DNA from: Synechococcus sp. UW69
Lineage (GTDB): Bacteria > Cyanobacteriota > Cyanobacteriia > PCC-6307 > Cyanobiaceae
Length of the DNA stretch: 64,000 bases
Assembly (NCBI RefSeq): GCF_900474185.1
Contig: NZ_UCNW01000009.1
Coordinates: forward strand, 124,001 to 188,000
Direction of reading: 5' to 3'
Below the pieces are notes generated by a model. That model did no database searches and was not told where the DNA came from. It saw only the letters and a list, made by a program, of their open reading frames with translations. This document shows, one piece after another, positions 58,237 through 64,000 of this stretch (position 1 is its first letter; each line of letters starts with the position of its first letter). Both the position numbers and the translations under genes were made by a program.

Positions 58237-59107
58237 GCCAAAAGAGCAAAAATCAGTCCTGGGAAAACTTGGCTGGCGACTTTGCAAAAGCGCACTTCCC
58301 AAGCATCTGATTCAGTCAGTCAAAAGAGAATTATCCGAATTAATGGCAGACTTAGGCGCCCCTAAGAAGGGCTTATGTTGTCACAGAATTGACCAGCAAG
58401 CAAAAGTATTCTCGAATGACATCTCAAGCTTTCAGATTTTACTGCAAAAGAACTTGCACAAGCTTTCATCTGTATATGAGCTTGCTTTATCACAAGAAAT
58501 AAAAGATGCACTCTCAACCAATACGGGCTGGGAGGAAATTGAGCTAAGCCCAATTCATAACATAAGAGTTAAATATCCCAGTAAATATGGAATTACTCCC
58601 TTTACCACTGTCCCTTGGCATCAGGACTATGGAGCGACCGATCCGAGACAATCTGACCTTGAAATCGTGACTGCGTGGATTCCGCTGACCTGCTCAAAAC
58701 CGTACAACGGGGGGCTTGAAATACTTCCACGAAGTACAAAATTAGGATGGATCGAACATCGGCGAGGAGACCGCGGGCCAGCAGCAAAGGAAGAGCTAAT
58801 GGAAAAAGCTCTAAAAGAACACGGTGACTTGCAACCCGTAAAGGTAGTTGCAAGCCCTGGTGACATAATTTTGTTTGATCAATACACCCTTCACCGCAGT
58901 CTTATAAACTCGAGCAACCAAATAAGGTGGTCTATAGACATGCGATACATATCAAAAGGATCAGAATCGGGGCGGCCCGGATTATGGTCGAAAAATCCTA
59001 CCGTGGGTAATTTTGTCGACGACGAAGTCATGCGATTGATAAAGCAAAGGCAAGATTCAATGGACAACCCAAACGTAACCATAAAGAAACGTGTTGACTT
59101 TAATTAA
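58229..59107 (+). CDS. Phytanoyl-CoA dioxygenase (PhyH) family protein
   Basis: 292 aa Fe(II)/2-oxoglutarate dioxygenase. Metal ligands are H131 and D133 (HQD) and H222 (TLHRS); R233 binds 2-oxoglutarate. It resembles family members acting on small molecules or lipid-like substrates; the substrate is unknown. Codon use is AT-rich compared with the neighbouring housekeeping genes, which suggests it was acquired. It stands alone, apart from the possible leader peptide. Confidence 0.85.
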   Translation: MIRPKEQKSVLGKLGWRLCKSALPKHLIQSVKRELSELMADLGAPKKGLCCHRIDQQAKVFSNDISSFQILLQKNLHKLSSVYELALSQEIKDALSTNTGWEEIELSPIHNIRVKYPSKYGITPFTTVPWHQDYGATDPRQSDLEIVTAWIPLTCSKPYNGGLEILPRSTKLGWIEHRRGDRGPAAKEELMEKALKEHGDLQPVKVVASPGDIILFDQYTLHRSLINSSNQIRWSIDMRYISKGSESGRPGLWSKNPTVGNFVDDEVMRLIKQRQDSMDNPNVTIKKRVDFN

Positions 59108-59364
59108 GCCGATCATCCAGCTTGATCAAATAAAACAATCAATTTATCGCCAAGCGTCAAGAAGTGAGTAGCTTTAACGCATCATTACTCTTCAATTTAT
59201 CAATATTTAATACTACAGAGTAGTTGTTCACTAACCTGCCATCCACATGCCAGGCAAGTACTGCAGTGGTGAATAAATAACACTCTGCCTTTCCCTTTCA
59301 GGCCTTCTATACCTTTAAGCCGATTAAATGCGGCATCAGGCTTGTCGTCACCAGGGGGTCATGC

Positions 59365-60675
59365 TTATACGCCTTCGGTCATTGACTGCAATTGCGAAGC
59401 ACTTAAATTACTGCCAGTATAAATCCCTTCAAGGAATCCATTCGCATAAATTCCAATACCAGAGAAATTGCCCGTAGGCGCAGAGAAACTACTGACTTGA
59501 TGGAAGGACAAGTCAGTAGTTTCAACCCCTTCAACAAATAGCTTGTCAGAGCGATCTAGCCCCTTAATGATATCAACCTTTTGCCCATCAGGATTCATTT
59601 CTGCACGACCATAAAGCCAATTGAACGCAAACTGATCACTTTTGAAAAACAGTTTATCAACTGAGCCATCTCTCTCATCACCAAAAGTATTATGACCAAA
59701 ACCTCCATAAACATCATCAGCACCACTTCCTCCCCAAACATAATCTCTTCCGTTTCCTCCGTGAATAAGATCTTCACCCGAATAGCCAAACAACGTATCC
59801 CCTCCCTGACTGCCTCGCAATTCATCATCTCCCGCAAATCCTGCGATAATGTCCTTACCATTTGTTCCCTTAAGATAATTATCTGAACTTGTGCCTTCGA
59901 TTCCTCTTCCATTATCGGTTTCAACACCCCATATGTCAATAAGGGTGGCTATGTCGTAATCACTAAACCAGGTATCCCAACCATCAGAGCTCTCATTATA
60001 AGACATAACCGTATCGTCAGTATCAAACTTTTCGTTGCCTCCAACATCAAAAGGATGAGATAGGCCTAAAGCATGACCTATCTCATGAATGATCGTATTT
60101 TCATCATAATCGCGATCACCAGTGTCTTTCCACAAAACATCCCAATAAGCATCTGAGCCTTCAGCCTGATCCAAGACCTGCCCCGTAGTGCCATCATCCC
60201 ATTCGCTGTATTCCCTCATAGAGTAAATATCGAATGTGGACCCATCCCAATCACTTCTTTCCCGGAAATCCATATCAATGAATTTATCAATGCGACTAAA
60301 TACGCCTCGTATAAAACTTTTATCGCTTACAGAATGACCATAAGAGTATCCATCAGTACCATCCTCAAAGCTCACACCTCCGGCTTCATTAAATATATAG
60401 TATTCAAGCACTTCGCCTTGAGCCACCTCTAAAGCGCCTGAAGTATGGGACACAAAATCATCATCCGTCATGCCATCTATCGTTAAGTAATTTCCACTCG
60501 CTGCGCTAATTTGTTCCTTAATTATTTGATTATCTCCAGCGTTTAGCTTGCAGGCACTGCATCCGCAAGTCCTGTAGTGAAAATCTTGACCTTCAAGCAC
60601 AAATGAATCAGAAAGTGAATTAATGCCTTGCATAGCCAACCCTTCTGAAAAAGCACCGTCCTCCATCCATAGCAA
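59365..60675 (-). CDS. Secreted serralysin-like (M10B) metalloprotease with RTX repeats
   Basis: 436 aa. Catalytic zinc motif HEIGHALGLSH (H197, E198, H201, H207) and Met-turn MSYN (M224). Calcium-binding RTX nonapeptides at about 265-330 (GGDTLFGYSGEDLIHGGNG). There is no classical signal peptide, which fits type I secretion through a C-terminal signal. No ABC, membrane-fusion or TolC genes are nearby, so the exporter lies elsewhere. An unusual N-terminal part has CGCSACK (37-42). The gene is clearly AT-richer than its surroundings. Confidence 0.88.
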   Translation of the reverse strand: MLWMEDGAFSEGLAMQGINSLSDSFVLEGQDFHYRTCGCSACKLNAGDNQIIKEQISAASGNYLTIDGMTDDDFVSHTSGALEVAQGEVLEYYIFNEAGGVSFEDGTDGYSYGHSVSDKSFIRGVFSRIDKFIDMDFRERSDWDGSTFDIYSMREYSEWDDGTTGQVLDQAEGSDAYWDVLWKDTGDRDYDENTIIHEIGHALGLSHPFDVGGNEKFDTDDTVMSYNESSDGWDTWFSDYDIATLIDIWGVETDNGRGIEGTSSDNYLKGTNGKDIIAGFAGDDELRGSQGGDTLFGYSGEDLIHGGNGRDYVWGGSGADDVYGGFGHNTFGDERDGSVDKLFFKSDQFAFNWLYGRAEMNPDGQKVDIIKGLDRSDKLFVEGVETTDLSFHQVSSFSAPTGNFSGIGIYANGFLEGIYTGSNLSASQLQSMTEGV

Positions 60676-60981
60676 CTACACATTTTCCCAGAGGAAAAAT
60701 CGGCTTTGCCTTAATCATCTCTCAGTTAGCTCTCTCGCTTGACCATTAATTAGCTCACATGCTCTTGGCATAAGAGCATTGTGCTGGCGCGGTTGGGGCC
60801 TGGCCGGGCAAGCTCCTAACGCACCAGATCAAGAACTGACGCAACTTCTTTAGCAGCCACACCCGAGGAAGGAAAGAGCCACTACGGGAAACACAAAGCA
60901 ACAGATTCGTGTAGTCGCTTTACAAGTCAACGGACCTTGAAATCCATTGCCACAACTGAACAATCAAACCGTGAATCGAAG
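60676..60981. other. Intergenic region between protease gene and tRNA-Val
   Basis: Just over 300 bases with no supported gene. It holds a perfect hairpin at 60759-60779 and probably the protease promoter, for which no clear -35/-10 pair was identified. It is the junction between AT-rich and normal composition. Confidence 0.5.
60759..60779. repeat. Perfect 8-base inverted repeat
   Basis: ATGCTCTT (60759-60766), GGCAT, AAGAGCAT (60772-60779). It lies upstream of the protease gene on its strand. No T-run follows in either direction, so it may be an operator or untranslated-region hairpin. Confidence 0.8.
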
Positions 60982-61053
60982 TGGGCGATACTGGGATCGA
61001 ACCAGTGACAATCTCCTTGTAAGGGAGGTGCTCTACCGCTGAGCTAATCGCCC
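60982..61053 (-). tRNA. tRNA-Val(UAC)
   Basis: 72 bases. The acceptor stem GGGCGAT/ATCGCCC is perfect, with a GCTC/GAGC D stem, anticodon loop CTTACAA giving anticodon UAC, TTCGATC in the T loop and discriminator A. No CCA is encoded, as usual in cyanobacteria. The anticodon stem has one mismatch at 27-43. Its 3' end faces the AT-rich region. Confidence 0.97.
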
Positions 61054-61084
61054 CACCGGGCAGATTCTGCCTTAACGCGTCACT

Positions 61085-61594
61085 TTGGGGGCGCACGAGA
61101 GCTCCGAACGCTTGGCAACGGGTCGCCGCCACGACCAAAGCATCTGGATCCTGAGCCTCCCGCTCGGAATCGCTGTTGGGTTGGTGCTGGGACTGCAAGC
61201 AGCAGTGTTCGCCACAGCGAGCTGTCTGGCTGGTGGGCTCTGGCTTTCCCCCGATCTTGATACGCGGTCAAACGCGCTGCGGCGTTGGGGAGCCCTCGGA
61301 TTTCTCTGGTGGCCGTACCGACGTCTGATCCCCCATCGCTCGCTCTGGTCCCATGGTCCAGTACTTGGAACAAGCGTGCGACTGGGCGTGCTGCTGACCT
61401 GGTGCCTTGTTGTCACCCTTGCTGTTCCGACACTCTCGCCATCGATGCTCCTGGCGGACCTTCAGGAGCTGATACGCCACCACCCGCATGAGTTCACCGG
61501 ACTGGTGGTGGGGCTGGAGGGCAGCGCATGGATCCATCTGATCCTCGACGGCGACCCCTGGCCCCAGGAATGGTCCAAAAAACGACAGCAGTGA
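61085..61594 (+). CDS. DUF2227-type putative metal-binding membrane protein
   Basis: 169 aa, TTG start at 61085. Hydrophobic segments at about 20-50 and 98-118. Conserved LSPDLDTRS and RSLWSHGP and a late H-x-x-x-D (IHLILDGD) match the DUF2227 type, whose histidines and aspartates are thought to bind metal at the membrane. The reaction is unknown. It lies between tRNA-Val and mazG and is the first gene beyond the AT-rich region. Confidence 0.7.
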   Translation: MGAHESSERLATGRRHDQSIWILSLPLGIAVGLVLGLQAAVFATASCLAGGLWLSPDLDTRSNALRRWGALGFLWWPYRRLIPHRSLWSHGPVLGTSVRLGVLLTWCLVVTLAVPTLSPSMLLADLQELIRHHPHEFTGLVVGLEGSAWIHLILDGDPWPQEWSKKRQQ

Positions 61595-61627
61595 GAGGGT
61601 GGGCGTCACCCAAGTTGTTGACCCTGC

Positions 61628-62452
61628 ATGGCCAACGCTCCATCTGATGCGCTGCAGCGACTGATCGAGGTCGTGGCACAACTCAGAGATCCAACAACGG
61701 GCTGTCCTTGGGACCTGGAACAAACCCATGCGTCCTTGGTGCCCTACGTGTTGGAGGAGGCCCACGAGGTGGCTGATGCCATCCGTCATGGTGATGTCAA
61801 CCACCTGAGGGAAGAACTCGGCGACCTTCTGCTGCAAGTGGTGCTGCATGCACAGATCGCTGGGGAGGAGCAACGGTTCGATCTCGATGCGATTGCCCAT
61901 GGCATCAGCGACAAGCTGATCCGCCGTCACCCCCATGTGTTTGGCGATGCCGAGGCCTCCAGCAGTGACGACGTTCCGCGCAGCTGGGACGCCATCAAGA
62001 GGCAGGAGCAAGCCGAAGCCCTGGCTGACTCAACCAGCCCCCTCAGCGACCAGCTCAGAGGCAAGGTGCGTGGGCTGCCGGCCCTCGCTGGAGCGATGAC
62101 CATCTCCAAGAAAGCTGCCAAGGCCGGCTTCGAATGGGATGACATGGACGGCGTCTGGGACAAGGTCCATGAAGAGCTTGATGAACTCAAGGAAGCGGTA
62201 GCCAGTGGCGATCGGAACCACGCCCAAGAGGAACTGGGCGATGTGCTGTTCACGCTCGTGAACGTGGCCCGTTGGTGCGCGATCGAACCCGAAGAGGGCC
62301 TCGCTGGCACCAACCGGCGCTTCCTCGATCGCTTTTCCCGCGTTGAGACCGCTCTGGGTGGGGATCTGCAGGGACGCAGCATCCACGAACTCGAGACCCT
62401 GTGGAAACAGGCCAAAGCAGCCATCAGGGCTGAACAGTCTTCGACGTCCTGA
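61628..62452 (+). CDS. mazG: Nucleoside triphosphate pyrophosphohydrolase
   Basis: 274 aa with two MazG domains. The first has the family start LRDPTTGCPWDLEQTHASL and the metal-binding EELGDLLLQV; the second has EELDELKEAV and EELGDVLFTLVNVARW. It hydrolyses nucleoside triphosphates to monophosphates and clears non-canonical or alarmone-type nucleotides. The sequence is intact, with a normal length. Confidence 0.95.
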   Translation: MANAPSDALQRLIEVVAQLRDPTTGCPWDLEQTHASLVPYVLEEAHEVADAIRHGDVNHLREELGDLLLQVVLHAQIAGEEQRFDLDAIAHGISDKLIRRHPHVFGDAEASSSDDVPRSWDAIKRQEQAEALADSTSPLSDQLRGKVRGLPALAGAMTISKKAAKAGFEWDDMDGVWDKVHEELDELKEAVASGDRNHAQEELGDVLFTLVNVARWCAIEPEEGLAGTNRRFLDRFSRVETALGGDLQGRSIHELETLWKQAKAAIRAEQSSTS

Positions 62453-62457
62453 TCCGA

Positions 62458-62892
62458 TTAATCGTCCATGGATGGCCGGCTTCGCCGTTGACGCTTGAGG
62501 TCACCACGCTTTTTCTTCGTATCCAAACGCCGCTTCACCGCACCGCGGCCAGGCCGAGTTGATTTGCGCGCGCGCGGCGGCGGCTGCAAGCCCTCCCGCA
62601 GAAGCTCCGCCATGCGATGCAATGCCTTCTGACGGTTCTGCCATTGGGAGCGTTCTTCAGCGACCACAACTCGCAGACAGCCCTCCACCAACTTTGTCTG
62701 AAAATGTTCCACCAGTCGGGCTCGGCGAAACGGACCAAGGCAAGTGCAGTTCTCCACATCCAGTGCCAACTCCACACGGGAATCGGTGGTGTTGACCCCC
62801 TGCCCTCCTGGACCGGATGAGCGGCTAAACCGCCAGCGCAGATCCCTGGATGGAATGGTCAACCGCTCATTCACCACCAGGTCTTGCATCAC
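62458..62892 (-). CDS. arfB: Ribosome-rescue peptidyl-tRNA hydrolase ArfB
   Basis: 144 aa. The GGQ motif of class I release factors is at residues 29-31 (SSGPGGQGVN), followed by a short catalytic fold and a basic C-terminal tail (about 110-144) that enters the mRNA channel of stalled ribosomes. It frees stalled peptides without needing a stop codon. It converges with mazG with a 5-base gap. Confidence 0.92.
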   Translation of the reverse strand: MMQDLVVNERLTIPSRDLRWRFSRSSGPGGQGVNTTDSRVELALDVENCTCLGPFRRARLVEHFQTKLVEGCLRVVVAEERSQWQNRQKALHRMAELLREGLQPPPRARKSTRPGRGAVKRRLDTKKKRGDLKRQRRSRPSMDD

Positions 62893-63012
62893 GCATCTCC
62901 TGGTTCAGGAACGACGGAATACTTTTTACAGCTTGAACTTTCCAGTGCTTTGAAGTCCTGCAACAGGTTGCTAGAGACAACGCGGCAGCTTTGATCTGAT
63001 GAAAATGGCTCT

Positions 63013-63039
63013 GGAGCTGCCCTCTTCCACAGCAGCTCC
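63013..63039. repeat. Perfect 8-base inverted repeat between arfB and speE
   Basis: GGAGCTGC (63013-63020), 11-base loop, GCAGCTCC (63032-63039). A smaller repeat AACACA-TCT-TGTGTT lies about 20 bases further on. No T-run follows either. They could be regulatory elements in the leader of speE. Confidence 0.75.
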
Positions 63040-63156
63040 CCAACCAAACATATTCAATCAACACATCTTGTGTTAGTCAACAACCAAGACCACTAGATGT
63101 GGTGAATGAAAGCCATTCAACGGCGTCCTTAGCTGGAGAGATGCCCACCGCAGCCC

Positions 63157-63999
63157 ATGAGCAGCTGGATTGATGAAGAACACCGCGGCGTCCGCTACGG
63201 ATTAAAGGGAGAGGTTCTGGTCGAGGAGAGCAGTCCGTTCCAGCGGATCAGCGTGATTCGCAGTGAGCGCTACGGGCGGGGGCTGCTGCTAGATGGCTGC
63301 TGGATGACAGCGGAGCAGCAGGAGCGCCACTACCACGAGGCCTTGGTGCACCCAGCGCTATGCAGTGCCAGCTCGATTGAGCGAATCCTGGTGATCGGCG
63401 GGGGAGACGGCGGCACCGCCCGGGAGTGCCTGCGCCATCCAGGGGTCCAGCGGCTGGACATGGTGGAAATCGACGGGCGGGTGGTGGACCTCAGCCGAGA
63501 ACACCTCCCCGAGATCGGTGGATCCGCCTGGGCCGATCCGCGGTTCCAGCTCACGGTGGGGGATGGCATCGCCTGGGCCGCTGAGGCTGACGACCAGAGC
63601 TATGACGTTGTCTTGGTGGATGGCTCTGACCCCGCCGGACCCGCCGAAGGCCTGTTCAATCGCGCTTTCTTCGACAACTGCCGACGCCTGCTCAAGCCCG
63701 GCGGGGTGTTCGGCACACAGAGCGAGTCTCCAGAAGCCTTCCGTGATGTCCACATCGCCATGATCCGGCTGTTGCGCGAGGTGTTTGACCACGCCGACCC
63801 GCTTTATGGCTGGGTGCCGATGTACCCCAGCGGCTGGTGGAGCTGGACCTTCGCCTCAATGGGAACCCCCCGCTACCGCACTCCCGATCCCGAGCGCACC
63901 AACGCCATCGCCGCAGGCTGTGAAATCTGGTCACCGCGCTGGCAGCGGGGGGGCATGGATGCCATGCCCGCCTTCATCGAACGGGAGTTGCAGTCATGA
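63157..63999 (+). CDS. speE: Spermidine synthase
   Basis: 280 aa aminopropyltransferase making spermidine from putrescine and decarboxylated SAM. Seen: [17 protein letters not shown] (nucleotide-binding loop), [16 protein letters not shown] and [17 protein letters not shown] with the catalytic aspartate. Full length, with a 264-base leader containing hairpins. Its stop overlaps the next start, so an operon continues to the right. Confidence 0.95.
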   Translation: MSSWIDEEHRGVRYGLKGEVLVEESSPFQRISVIRSERYGRGLLLDGCWMTAEQQERHYHEALVHPALCSASSIERILVIGGGDGGTARECLRHPGVQRLDMVEIDGRVVDLSREHLPEIGGSAWADPRFQLTVGDGIAWAAEADDQSYDVVLVDGSDPAGPAEGLFNRAFFDNCRRLLKPGGVFGTQSESPEAFRDVHIAMIRLLREVFDHADPLYGWVPMYPSGWWSWTFASMGTPRYRTPDPERTNAIAAGCEIWSPRWQRGGMDAMPAFIERELQS

Positions 64000-64000
64000 C
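63996..64000 (+). CDS. Start of the next gene (cut by the window edge)
   Basis: The ATG at 63996 overlaps the speE stop (ATGA). Only five bases are visible, so the product cannot be read. An agmatinase (speB) is commonly found here in cyanobacteria, but this is expectation only. Confidence 0.5.

Noticed and set aside
62999-63076. 25 aa forward frame in the speE leader
   Set aside because: Polar, repetitive with the hairpin sequence, and without a ribosome site; more likely leader structure than a gene.

Overview
The window reads as a chromosomal segment of a marine picocyanobacterium, most likely a high-GC marine Synechococcus. Supporting signs are two three-domain (type C) flavodiiron proteins, a high-light-inducible (Hli) protein, a cyanobacterial chorismate lyase, very compact gene packing with many 4-base overlaps, GTG and TTG starts, and several short proteins of the kind found in picocyanobacteria. 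No rRNA, CRISPR array, integrase or intact insertion sequence was seen. There is one tRNA, tRNA-Val(UAC).

Region by region. 0-6.6 kb holds a signalling and central-carbon locus: a cyclic-nucleotide-binding domain fused to a methylglyoxal synthase; a FecR protein plus a CHASE2 adenylate cyclase operon; a phosphofructokinase; and a MscS channel with a C-terminal cyclic-nucleotide-binding domain. 6.6-14.9 kb holds alaS, a SNF2 helicase/SWIM zinc-finger operon, a MEKHLA-domain protein and an Hsp20. 15-22.5 kb is an oxygen/redox cluster: a divergent Nramp transporter, Flv3, an unknown protein, Flv1, rubrerythrin and an FMN reductase, followed by a broken pirin gene. 23-34 kb is mostly housekeeping: gcvP/gcvH, an aluminium-resistance-type PLP enzyme, a fatty acid desaturase, rplI, dnaB, mnmG and chorismate lyase. 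34-44.8 kb holds small conserved proteins, a SprT-like protein, ligA, a TVP38 membrane protein, a three-gene ABC exporter and valS. 44.9-47.4 kb pairs a solute-binding lipoprotein with a second MscS channel. 47.4-54.8 kb holds a 2OG oxygenase, a methyltransferase, and an overlapping run of SDR, AAA/polyferredoxin fusion, Fur-family regulator and metallo-beta-lactamase-fold protein, then Hli and small proteins. 55-61 kb is visibly AT-richer and gene-poor, with gene remnants, a candidate small RNA, a PhyH-type dioxygenase and a secreted RTX metalloprotease, and it ends at tRNA-Val. 61-64 kb returns to normal composition with mazG, arfB and speE; the next gene begins at the right edge.

The most notable system is the first 6.6 kb. 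A cAMP source (CHASE2 cyclase with an envelope FecR partner) lies among two cAMP-binding effectors, one an apparently catalytically complete methylglyoxal synthase and the other a mechanosensitive channel, together with a phosphofructokinase that would feed triose phosphate. This suggests second-messenger control of glycolytic overflow and solute release. The second is a degenerate sigma54-activator-type AAA+ domain fused to a membrane polyferredoxin, in a lineage with no known sigma54, next to a Fur-family regulator.
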